A stretch of 46,560 bases of DNA, from the NCBI GenBank assembly GCA_947452555.1, contig CANGDH010000010.1:1-46560 (forward strand), read 5' to 3'. A program made the position numbers and the translations under genes. This DNA comes from Bacteroidota bacterium (lineage in GTDB: Bacteria; Bacteroidota; Bacteroidia; Chitinophagales; Chitinophagaceae). The notes beneath the pieces are model-generated. The model had not been told where the DNA came from. It made no database searches and was given only the letters and a program-made list of their open reading frames with translations. Numbering within the stretch: the stretch's first letter is position 1; every line of letters begins with the position of its first letter. Below, in pieces: positions 37,906 through 46,265 of the stretch.

Positions 37906-38571
37906 TTATTGTTTAATACATCGAACGGAAGCACCTCCTTCTAAAACAAACGCTGTAGATTCTGAAAAAGTCCCATTTGTTGACATTAAAAACCGAATAT
38001 AATTTGTTGAGCCTCCTCCCGTAATCGGAGTTAAAGTCCAAAAATAAGCTTGTGAAAACATATTAGATGAAGAATTAGCATTTCCCATATATCCACCTGG
38101 CAATGCAGTAAAATTTGTGCTATTTGTTGCACTTGTATTTGGAGAAGCCCAATTAACAGTTCCAGCTTCTTTTAGTCTACCCCCATTTGTATTTCCACCA
38201 ATACTCACTGCCAATGTATTAAAATCTGCCTGCGTTGGCACTCTAAAACCAACAGGGCATATATTTCTTGTGTCATTTACTGCATATCCATTATAAAGTT
38301 TACCATAAGTTGCATTATTAATAATATTGTGATCATAATAACACCAAGCAGGAGTAAATAAATTTCTATTAAATGCGACATCTGCACCTTCAATACTAGA
38401 GCCATCTTGATACACTGTTAAATCCAGATTTTTCTTCATCCATACTTGCGCCCCTATTGTAATTGTCTCTACATCGGGACCTACTAAAAATCCTTGTGGC
38501 ATTACTTGCGCAAAACTTAATTGATTATTAAGAATCGAAATTGTGAAAAATAATAAAGTTGCTATTTTCAT
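37906..38571 (-). CDS. Exported FISUMP-domain protein
   Basis: A 221-residue secreted protein with signal peptide (MKIATLLFFTISILNNQLSFAQ) and one FISUMP (Fibrobacter succinogenes major paralogous) domain. Family marks are IGAQVWMKKNLDLTVYQDG (about 38-56), AWCYYDHN, YGKLYNGYAVND, CPVGFRVPTQADF, GRLKEAGTVNWASPN, FTALPGGYMG and the C-terminal ASVRCIKQ. The domain is related to C-type-lectin-like folds and is common on Bacteroidota surfaces; its role is not established. Its ATG follows the stop of the giant repeat gene with no gap, so the two are translationally coupled and likely work together. Confidence 0.9.
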   Translation of the reverse strand: MKIATLLFFTISILNNQLSFAQVMPQGFLVGPDVETITIGAQVWMKKNLDLTVYQDGSSIEGADVAFNRNLFTPAWCYYDHNIINNATYGKLYNGYAVNDTRNICPVGFRVPTQADFNTLAVSIGGNTNGGRLKEAGTVNWASPNTSATNSTNFTALPGGYMGNANSSSNMFSQAYFWTLTPITGGGSTNYIRFLMSTNGTFSESTAFVLEGGASVRCIKQ

Positions 38572-41500
38572 TTAAAAATTTTTAACAATCGTTGCATAAT
38601 AATTTGTACCATCATATATTAAAGTCACAATATCAAGTTTCCCAGTAGTTGGAGTAATACTTGGAACTACCCCACCAGCCCATTTCCATCCAGTTGGAAA
38701 AGTAATACTCCAATTACCTGTACCTACTTGTAAAAACTTGATTAAATAAGTGCCAACTACCGGATTGTTGAGTGTAAGCGTAGTAATATTTAAACCCACA
38801 TTTACAGTATACACATTGCCTGTACTTAAATCGATTGTAGTAGTAGTTGCTGCAGTAATTGCGGATGGCATAGTTAACTTAAACCGCTTTGCAGTCATAT
38901 CCCCATTTGATGTAATTGAACTTGTTGCAGTGATAGTCCCAGTGCTTATACTAGTTGCAGAAGCATCCCCTAATAAAGGTGTAACTAAAATCGGACTAGT
39001 AGAACGGACTATATTACCTGCTCCTGTTGTTGATGTAGTACTTAATAAACCAGCTGCAGTATTAGTAACAATACCTGAAACATTTAATCCTGATAAAGTA
39101 ATTCCAGCAAATATTGGATTGGATGTCGTAGCCACAGTTTGTCCAATTGCTACTGTATTTCCACCGGATATACTTATACCTATTCCGGCTACTAAACTAG
39201 ATTGTTTCCCATTAAATGTATTCCAGTCGGTGGAAGTTAAAAAACCGTTTGAACTAATAGTTGCTGATGGCATAGAAATTGTATTTAGTGTTCTTGATAA
39301 AGGGGCAACAAAAGTCAATGCATTTTCAAAGTCTGTTCCTGCAGTTGCAGTTGCTACAACTCCTAATCCATTTGCTTTTAAAATACCATTATTAGCTCCA
39401 GCACCTCCATGACTAGCATCAATAATATTTGCAGACCAAGTTCCTGAAGTAACAGTACCTAAACTAACAATACTTGTAGATCCAATAGCTGGAGCAGCAC
39501 CAATAGTATTATAAGAAATTGTTTTGGCAACAGCGCCATTAAAAGAACTTGAACTAAGAGCACCGGTTCCACTATTGTCAAAAGTAATGGCATTTGTAAT
39601 ATTTGAAGAAATGGCAATGTCTGCAGACCCATCAAAAGCTACACCATTGATGTTTTTAGTAGCCGCTAACTTGGTTGCAGTTGCAGCATTCCCACTTGTA
39701 CTTTGATTAAGTGTAGGAATATCTGAAACTAATATGGATCTAAAAATAGGACTTCCATTTGCAGCATTTGGTGCAGCATAAAAATACATGTTAGTCTGTG
39801 AACCAAATGGTATTTGATAATCAGATCCAGCGACAGCATTAGTCACATTCCCATTGCCATCCGATTTTAAAATTCCATTAACAGCACCTGCTCCCCCGTG
39901 ACTTGCATCTATTACATTTGCGTTCCAGGTACCAGTGGTTATAGTACCTAATGTTGTAATATTTGCTGATCCAATTGACGGCGCAGCACCAATAGTATTA
40001 TATGAAATTGTTTTGGCAAGAGACCCATCAAAACTTGTCGGACTTGAAAGTCCTATACCACTATTATTAAAAGTGATGGCATTTGCAATAGTCGAAGCAA
40101 TGGTAATATCTGCAGATCCATCAAAAGCGATACCATTAATATTTTTAGAAACAGCTAACTTTGTTGCAGTTGCCGCATTTCCACTTGTATTTTGATTTAA
40201 AACTGGCACATCGCTAATCTCCATTGTTCTAAATACAGGACTTGCATTCACTCCACTTGCTGGTCCAGCAAAAAATGTACTTGGAGCTTGTGAAGCAAAT
40301 GTTCCTAATTTATTATTAAAAGTATTCCAGTCAGCCGCTGTTAAATGTCCCGCTACACTTGTTGTTGCAGCTGGAAGGGAGATGATACCAGTGGCAGAAG
40401 AATAGACAACTGGACTTGATGCGCTAATTGCACTTTTAGCTCTATCGATTGTATAATATAAATTTGTCCCTTCACTAATATGAGAGGTTGTTAAAACAAT
40501 ACTTCCAGTTGAAAACCCATTGACCGAAGTGACGGATGCCGGCATTAATAATACTAACCAATTTGATAAAGTAGTTGCAGGAAAACCGCTTAAAACATAA
40601 TTTTTACTATTATCAGTTCTGATTGCAATACTTCCCACTACTGCACTAGAAAGTGCTAGCATTTCAGTTTCATTATTTACTACATATCCACTAGAAAAAG
40701 AAATTGCAGGTATTTGAGATGTTGGAATTTTCCCTGTTCCATCTAAACTCGCTACACCATTGGCAACTCCTATTTTATTTATGTTTATTTTGTTATTAAA
40801 ATTATTCCAATCTATACTACTAAGATAGCCACTAGATAAATTACTTGCAATAGGTAATGAAATTACATTACCTGAATTAGAAAGTGGAGTTTGAAAACTT
40901 AGTGGACTTTGAAAATCAGTTCCTGCAATAGCATTACTCACTATCCCAGAACCATCTGCTTTCATAATCCCATTAGTTATTCCCGCACCTCCATGCCTTG
41001 CATCAATAACGTTTGCATTCCAAGTCCCAGTTGTAATATTTCCTAATGTAGTTATACTTGAAGAACCAATGGATGGAGCAGCACCAATAGTATTATATGA
41101 AATAGTTTTGGCAATTGACCCATTAAAAGTTACACCAGAACCAACACCAGCACCTCCATTATTAAAAGTAATTGAATTGGAAGTATTAGTAGGAATTGAA
41201 ATATCAGATGAGCCATCAAAGAAAACCCCATTAATTAATCTTGGATTTTCAAGTACAGATGCAGTAGCCGCATTTCCAGTGGTATTTTGATTTAATATTG
41301 GAATGTCAGAATCCACTATGGATCTAAATACTGGAATACCATTAAATGCATTAGGTGCAGCTAAAAACTGTTTACTAGTTTGAACAGTAAATGGTGCAAT
41401 ATAATCAGTGCCAGCAATAGCAGTACTTACTAATCCTAGCCCATTCGCTTTTAAGATACCATTATTATTTCCCGCACCTCCATAGTTGGCATCAATTACG

Positions 41501-43404
41501 CTTGCTGCCCAAGTACCTATACTTACACTTCCTAAAGTAGTGATGGAACTAGAACCAATTGAAGGTGCGGCTCCTATTGTATTATAAGAAATTGTTTTTG
41601 GAGTTGCACCATTGAAGCTTCCACCTGAAACAATACCTAAACCATCATTATTAAAAGAAATTGCATTGGGCGTATTGGCAAAAATTGTTATATCAGTAGA
41701 ACCATCAAATGCAGTTCCATTAATATTCTTACTAATTGATAATTTTGAAGCTGTATTTGCATTACCAGTTGTATTAGATGCATTGTTAGGAATGTCTGCA
41801 GCAACTAATGTTCTAAAACTAGCAGCAGACATACCCCCTGAAACAGGTCCGGCAAAAACGTAATTAGCACTTGTGCTTCCAGCTAAACCCACAAGTGAAT
41901 AAGAAGGGATATTTAAGATTTGACCACTTAAAGAGGCCGTACCATTAGAACCTGTGGTAGTTAAACTATTAATATTAGTTGAATAGGCACTATTAAAATG
42001 GTCAAAATCTATTTTGCTTAATAAACCGGCTGTAACAGAGGAAGCTGACGCTAAGGGAATATTGAGTGTATGTATACTTCCACTAGAAGTCCAACTAGGA
42101 GCAGTTCCAATATAACTAGGTATTGCAAAATTTTGTGTTTGGGTAGTAAGTCCATTTAAATTATATAATTGTGCGTTATTGGTAAGATTACCTAATCCAA
42201 CTTTTGAAGCATTAATGCCAAAAGCTATTTTAGCGTCAGTGACAGCAGCATCCAATATTTTAATCGTAGTAATTGAATTATTTGCAATTACTGGATTTGT
42301 AGCAGAACCTGATAAATCTCCAGTTAATTTTAGAATTCCTTTTGTGTTAATATCAGCATCTGGAGCGCCAGCAACTATTGCAGCGTCAACATAATCTTTA
42401 ATTGCTTTAACAGATGGATATTGATTGTCATTATAAGCACTCACATTACTAACATTAAATGACTTATTGGATATATTTTCTTTCAAATTTATTCTGTTGG
42501 ACAATGCTATAGTATCTCGCTGGATTCTATTACTTAACATGACATTCGTATCTAAAATATTTAATTTAAAATCAATCCGGTTTGAAATACTACTTGTGTC
42601 GTTTACATTTAATTTATAATTGATTCTGTTTGACAAACTGCTTGTATCAAAAATTTTAGACTTGAATTCAGAAGGGGTAACAAAAACTGTAAGACTATCC
42701 GAAATATTCACTTTCTCGTCTAGTCTTCCATTTAATAAATTGATATTCATTACAAAAGCAGACTTGATATATGGTGCCAACATACTGTTTGTATCAGCAA
42801 TATTCACTTTGTTGTTTACTGTTGCAGAAAGCGTTTGAACTGAACTTGATTTCGCATAATTAGATAGCATTTTAGAGGTATCAATAATGTTTAATTTTCT
42901 ATTTAAAACACTTGTATCAACTGTTGCTTTCAATCCAACAACATGCATAGCATAAGGTACAACACCAAATGGAGCATTACCTAGATCAACCCATTCATTG
43001 TGAAAATCCCAACCCGCAGTTGGTGCAACTGGCGAGATAGCAACTTTTAAATTTAATTGATGACTCGTTCTAGACCAGTCAATTACATCAATAGAATTTG
43101 AAACACCTGAAATAAATTTACCTTTCCCAATTGCAATATTAAAAACGCCTAAATTATCTGTATTTGTTTCATGCTCTTCAACTAGTAAAGGAATATCATT
43201 TGAACTATTTGATAATATAGATACTCGGATAAATATATTTCTGTTATTGGCTGGATTACCTGCATTGTCTTTGGCAATAGCTTGAAACAAAATTCCAGCA
43301 GTTGAAGTTTGCGATTCTAAATTCTTAGATAAAGAAAATAATCCAAATATTAATAAAATAGATTTTATTAATATAAAATTTGCTGAGTATTTTGATTGTG
43401 ACAT
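38572..43404 (-). CDS. Giant exported phage-tail-fibre-like repeat protein
   Basis: A 1610-residue protein with a signal-anchor-like N-terminus (SANFILIKSILLIFGLFSLS, ending near ESQ at 32). Residues about 33-160 form the domain seen at the start of many Bacteroidota fibre and FISUMP proteins (GILFQAIAKDNAGNP...NIAIGKGK). About 165-320 is a coiled-coil-like array of L-N-x-K-V/L-N-I-x-D-T-S units. From about 540 to 1400 there are four copies of a unit with KNINGxAFDGSxDI, KTISYNTIGAAP and GTWNANVIDAxHGGAG; the second copy carries an insert of about 200 residues. The C-terminus (from about 1515) resembles a tail-fibre cap. No T9SS sorting domain is seen. Likely a trimeric surface fibre. The frame extends to a TTG at 43422. 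Confidence 0.85.
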   Translation of the reverse strand: MSQSKYSANFILIKSILLIFGLFSLSKNLESQTSTAGILFQAIAKDNAGNPANNRNIFIRVSILSNSSNDIPLLVEEHETNTDNLGVFNIAIGKGKFISGVSNSIDVIDWSRTSHQLNLKVAISPVAPTAGWDFHNEWVDLGNAPFGVVPYAMHVVGLKATVDTSVLNRKLNIIDTSKMLSNYAKSSSVQTLSATVNNKVNIADTNSMLAPYIKSAFVMNINLLNGRLDEKVNISDSLTVFVTPSEFKSKIFDTSSLSNRINYKLNVNDTSSISNRIDFKLNILDTNVMLSNRIQRDTIALSNRINLKENISNKSFNVSNVSAYNDNQYPSVKAIKDYVDAAIVAGAPDADINTKGILKLTGDLSGSATNPVIANNSITTIKILDAAVTDAKIAFGINASKVGLGNLTNNAQLYNLNGLTTQTQNFAIPSYIGTAPSWTSSGSIHTLNIPLASASSVTAGLLSKIDFDHFNSAYSTNINSLTTTGSNGTASLSGQILNIPSYSLVGLAGSTSANYVFAGPVSGGMSAASFRTLVAADIPNNASNTTGNANTASKLSISKNINGTAFDGSTDITIFANTPNAISFNNDGLGIVSGGSFNGATPKTISYNTIGAAPSIGSSSITTLGSVSIGTWAASVIDANYGGAGNNNGILKANGLGLVSTAIAGTDYIAPFTVQTSKQFLAAPNAFNGIPVFRSIVDSDIPILNQNTTGNAATASVLENPRLINGVFFDGSSDISIPTNTSNSITFNNGGAGVGSGVTFNGSIAKTISYNTIGAAPSIGSSSITTLGNITTGTWNANVIDARHGGAGITNGIMKADGSGIVSNAIAGTDFQSPLSFQTPLSNSGNVISLPIASNLSSGYLSSIDWNNFNNKININKIGVANGVASLDGTGKIPTSQIPAISFSSGYVVNNETEMLALSSAVVGSIAIRTDNSKNYVLSGFPATTLSNWLVLLMPASVTSVNGFSTGSIVLTTSHISEGTNLYYTIDRAKSAISASSPVVYSSATGIISLPAATTSVAGHLTAADWNTFNNKLGTFASQAPSTFFAGPASGVNASPVFRTMEISDVPVLNQNTSGNAATATKLAVSKNINGIAFDGSADITIASTIANAITFNNSGIGLSSPTSFDGSLAKTISYNTIGAAPSIGSANITTLGTITTGTWNANVIDASHGGAGAVNGILKSDGNGNVTNAVAGSDYQIPFGSQTNMYFYAAPNAANGSPIFRSILVSDIPTLNQSTSGNAATATKLAATKNINGVAFDGSADIAISSNITNAITFDNSGTGALSSSSFNGAVAKTISYNTIGAAPAIGSTSIVSLGTVTSGTWSANIIDASHGGAGANNGILKANGLGVVATATAGTDFENALTFVAPLSRTLNTISMPSATISSNGFLTSTDWNTFNGKQSSLVAGIGISISGGNTVAIGQTVATTSNPIFAGITLSGLNVSGIVTNTAAGLLSTTSTTGAGNIVRSTSPILVTPLLGDASATSISTGTITATSSITSNGDMTAKRFKLTMPSAITAATTTTIDLSTGNVYTVNVGLNITTLTLNNPVVGTYLIKFLQVGTGNWSITFPTGWKWAGGVVPSITPTTGKLDIVTLIYDGTNYYATIVKNF
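39200..41790 (-). repeat. Four long coding repeats within the fibre gene
   Basis: Units begin at about 41785, 41298, 40200 and 39712 (minus-strand order), spaced roughly 490, 1100 and 490 nt. The most conserved block, encoding KTISYNTIGAAP, lies near 41560-41600, 41070-41110, 39978-40020 and 39487-39528. Similarity at the DNA level is high enough for recombination to change copy number. The 1.1-kb unit contains extra tail-fibre motifs such as LYYTIDRAKSAISASSPV. Confidence 0.85.
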
Positions 43405-43408
43405 AAAG

Positions 43409-43439
43409 CAAATTAAGTTCAAAATGAGCCTTTATACAA
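43409..43439 (-). promoter_or_regulatory. Candidate promoter of the fibre gene
   Basis: The minus strand reads TTG, 20 nt, then TTAATTTG, one mismatch from TAnnTTTG. The box ends 4 nt before the ATG at 43404, so the message would be nearly leaderless. Confidence 0.45.
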
Positions 43440-43460
43440 TGAGGCATATGTCTCATTTTG
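43420..43460. promoter_or_regulatory. Inverted repeat overlapping the fibre promoter (possible operator)
   Basis: CAAAATGAG (43420-43428) and its exact complement CTCATTTTG (43452-43460) flank 23 nt; a third ATGAG lies at 43439-43443. One arm falls between the -33 and -7 elements of the fibre promoter. It is a reasonable binding site for the LuxR-type regulator encoded 2 kb away, but that link is inference. Confidence 0.4.
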
Positions 43461-43606
43461 AAAAATTTTGAAACTATTGTTTTTTTATAAAACATAATAA
43501 TAATATATGTTTTAGAGAAATATAGCGAACTTAAACTATAGTCTAAGACAGCATAATTACATTATTTTAAATTTATTAAGATACTTTTAGTTTTATTATT
43601 AAAGAA

Positions 43607-45526
43607 ATGAGTAGAAAATTCATATTGACACTATTACTGATTACCGGCTTATATCGAGATCAATTACACGCGCAAAAAAGCATAAATAATAGTGCAAAAA
43701 CTGAAACAATCATCGCATTATGGAATAGTAATGGTGACCAATATGGAATGTACCCAGTTGCTATTTGGGAAAAAATGTTTGAAAGTGAATACGAAAAGGC
43801 ATTAAAAGAAAATAATGAAGTTTTAATATTTAAAACCAGACTTGCATTAAGTTCCATCTACCACGACCAATCAAAATTTACTAAAGCATTTCCCTTTTTG
43901 AAATTTATTTATGCAAATAAGTTACAACTAAAAGAAAATGAATACAAAACTGTTTTAATTAAACTAGAAGAAGAATATCGAAGTTTTGGAGATATTGCTA
44001 ATGCATTGATAATTAGAGATGAAAGAATTAAAAAAGGATATATAGACACCTACTGGGAAATATATAGAGATTGTGGTTTATTCGAGGCTGCAAAAAAAGA
44101 CTTTATTCAATTCCAGAAAAAGGGAAGTCCAGCTTCTTGGAAGGAACTGAATTACTATTTTTATTTAGGAGAAATATATTTTGAATTAAACCAAGTTGAT
44201 AGTGCTCAAATTGTATATAAACTAGGGGTTCAAGCTACTTTAAATACGATTGATCTCAATAAGAAAACGAAGGTATACAGAGAAGCGAATTTACATTATT
44301 TTTATGGCTACTTTTTAGGGAATATCGCTAAATGCTATATTTATAACGGCCAATATAAAAAAGCAATTCCATTACTTTTAGAAGACATAAAAAATAGTTA
44401 TGAAAATATTGAAAATAAAGCAAGAAAAATATTTTATCTAAGTAATTGCTATTTAAAAACCAATGACATAGGGAAGGCAAAATTATACCTGGACAGTGGT
44501 ATTCAAATCTTTAATGGGAAGACAAATTCTGACATATATTTAATTCAATTAAAAAGTTTATCCAATTACTATAATTTCCAAAAAGCATATGACTCAGCCT
44601 ACTTTTATAGCATGGCCTATGTAAACTTTAAAGACAGTATTGACAAAAAGAAACAAAATAATCAATCTGTATTGTTATTAGCTCAACTTGAATTGTCTAA
44701 TAGGAGATCTGAACTTATAAAATCAGGACATTTATTAGAAGAGAAAAATAAAATAATAAAACTACAAAAATTACAATTATTTACTTTAGTTTCTGTAATG
44801 GTCTTTGCTACTGCTTTTATTATAGCCCTATATAGAAACTATAGACAAAAGAATAAAAATGAAAAATTTATTGAAAAACAAAATTACCAACTGAAAATTA
44901 GTTCTGAAAGTATAAAAAAACAAAATGATAAAAATGAAATACTTCTAAAAGAACTACACCATAGAGTAAAAAACAACTTACAAGTAATGTATAGTTTATT
45001 GAATTTACAAAAAAGAAGAAATAAGGACGCAGATACAAAAAGTTCACTATTATCAATTCAGAATAGAATTCAAACAATGGCATTAGTCCATCAGAATCTT
45101 TATACAACTGGAAATTTTGAGATGGTAGAAGTTGTATCTTATATAAAAACCCTTATAACGCATCTGATTTCTATCTACCAAACTGAATCAAAGGAAATAG
45201 AAATTATATATGATATTGAGACTGATTTGCAATTGCCCATTGAAAACGTGGTTTCGATGGGACTTATTTTAAACGAAGCTGTTTCAAATGCGCTAAAATA
45301 TGCATTTACTAAAATTAAACAGGGAAAACTGCATGTTGTAATATATAGTAATGCTGAAAATTGTATAATTGAAGTTAAAGATAATGGACCAGGCTTTAAC
45401 AATCAGGACCTGAAAGAGAACAGCTTAGGAATGAAATTAATAAAGGTTATGTGTGCACAACTTAAAGCAAATTATGTATTTGAAAATACGAACGGGGTTT
45501 CTCATAACATAACATTTAAAAAATAA
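43607..45526 (+). CDS. TPR-containing sensor histidine kinase (HisKA_2)
   Basis: Membrane sensor kinase of 639 residues. A signal peptide (MSRKFILTLLLITGL) leads into a helical periplasmic region with TPR-like units (about 40-370). One membrane helix (FTLVSVMVFATAFIIALY, about 391-411) and a short coiled coil follow. The HisKA_2 dimerisation domain contains KELHHRVKNNLQVM with the phosphoacceptor at H451/H452. The HATPase domain has NEAVSNALKYAF (N box), DNGPGF (G1) and SLGMKLI (G2). The periplasmic TPR sensor suggests a peptide or envelope signal. The response regulator follows 4 nt downstream. It is divergent from the giant fibre gene, whose expression it may control. Confidence 0.93.
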   Translation: MSRKFILTLLLITGLYRDQLHAQKSINNSAKTETIIALWNSNGDQYGMYPVAIWEKMFESEYEKALKENNEVLIFKTRLALSSIYHDQSKFTKAFPFLKFIYANKLQLKENEYKTVLIKLEEEYRSFGDIANALIIRDERIKKGYIDTYWEIYRDCGLFEAAKKDFIQFQKKGSPASWKELNYYFYLGEIYFELNQVDSAQIVYKLGVQATLNTIDLNKKTKVYREANLHYFYGYFLGNIAKCYIYNGQYKKAIPLLLEDIKNSYENIENKARKIFYLSNCYLKTNDIGKAKLYLDSGIQIFNGKTNSDIYLIQLKSLSNYYNFQKAYDSAYFYSMAYVNFKDSIDKKKQNNQSVLLLAQLELSNRRSELIKSGHLLEEKNKIIKLQKLQLFTLVSVMVFATAFIIALYRNYRQKNKNEKFIEKQNYQLKISSESIKKQNDKNEILLKELHHRVKNNLQVMYSLLNLQKRRNKDADTKSSLLSIQNRIQTMALVHQNLYTTGNFEMVEVVSYIKTLITHLISIYQTESKEIEIIYDIETDLQLPIENVVSMGLILNEAVSNALKYAFTKIKQGKLHVVIYSNAENCIIEVKDNGPGFNNQDLKENSLGMKLIKVMCAQLKANYVFENTNGVSHNITFKK

Positions 45527-45530
45527 AATT

Positions 45531-46124
45531 ATGGACAAAAGAATATTAATTCTTGAAGACGAAATTATTGTTGCAATAGATTTACAAGAGGTATTAGAAG
45601 CGGTTGGTTATTCTACTTATGTGGTGCATTCATATAATGAAGCTATAACAGCTTTATCTAGTTATAAACCGCAGTTAGCAATCTGTGATATAAATTTAGG
45701 ACTTGGTGCAAATGGAATTGATTTTGCAAAAGATGCAATAAAATTGAGTCCGCAAATTGAAATAATATATGTTACTGCCTTTAGTGATCAGAAGATGGTA
45801 ACAGAAGCTTCAGATACCACTCCATTTAACTATTTAGTAAAGCCATGGAATGAGCAACAGATTGTAGTAACAGTTAATATGGCATATGCATTTATCCTAG
45901 AACGTATGAAAAATAATTCATTAACTAAAAACTTAAGTTTGTCAGAATATAAGATTCTAGATTTAATATCTAAACAGAAGAAAAGTAAAGAAATTGCAGA
46001 AATCCTATTTATTGCCGAGAAAACGGTTCGTAACCATAGATATAATATTATAAAAAAACTTGACCTACCTAACGACAATAATAGCCTACTTAAATGGGCT
46101 ATTACCCATTTTAATAAAAAGTAG
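45531..46124 (+). CDS. Response regulator with LuxR-type DNA-binding domain
   Basis: A 197-residue two-component regulator. The receiver domain starts RILILEDEIIVAIDLQEVL with acidic residues E9-D10 and the phospho-acceptor D53 in LAICDINLG. The switch threonine is in YVTAFSD and the conserved lysine in YLVKPWN. The C-terminal helix-turn-helix (about 140-185) is LuxR/GerE type: LSEYKILDLISKQKKSKEIA, then LFIAEKTVRNHRYNIIKKL. It is the partner of the kinase just upstream. The receiver resembles those usually paired with HisKA_2 kinases. Its targets are unknown; the divergent fibre gene is the closest candidate. Confidence 0.93.
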   Translation: MDKRILILEDEIIVAIDLQEVLEAVGYSTYVVHSYNEAITALSSYKPQLAICDINLGLGANGIDFAKDAIKLSPQIEIIYVTAFSDQKMVTEASDTTPFNYLVKPWNEQQIVVTVNMAYAFILERMKNNSLTKNLSLSEYKILDLISKQKKSKEIAEILFIAEKTVRNHRYNIIKKLDLPNDNNSLLKWAITHFNKK

Positions 46125-46265
46125 TAATTAGATTGTAATGAAAAGACTAACACATTAAATTTTTCAAATCTTTGAGGCTTCCGCCCTATTTCCACTAGAT
46201 TATTTTCAACGTATTTTGTAAATAGTAGAGATCAAATTCTTGAACATTTATAAACAATAGGATTA

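Noticed and set aside
38750..42838. Several open frames of 60-220 codons on the plus strand opposite the fibre gene
   Set aside because: They mirror the repetitive, Ser/Thr/Ala-rich minus-strand gene, have no signal peptide or recognisable motif, and follow its repeat pattern.
38572..43404. Prophage or phage-tail-derived contractile injection system
   Set aside because: The tail-fibre motifs occur in an exported, signal-peptide-bearing protein; no sheath, tube, baseplate, terminase or integrase gene is present in the window.
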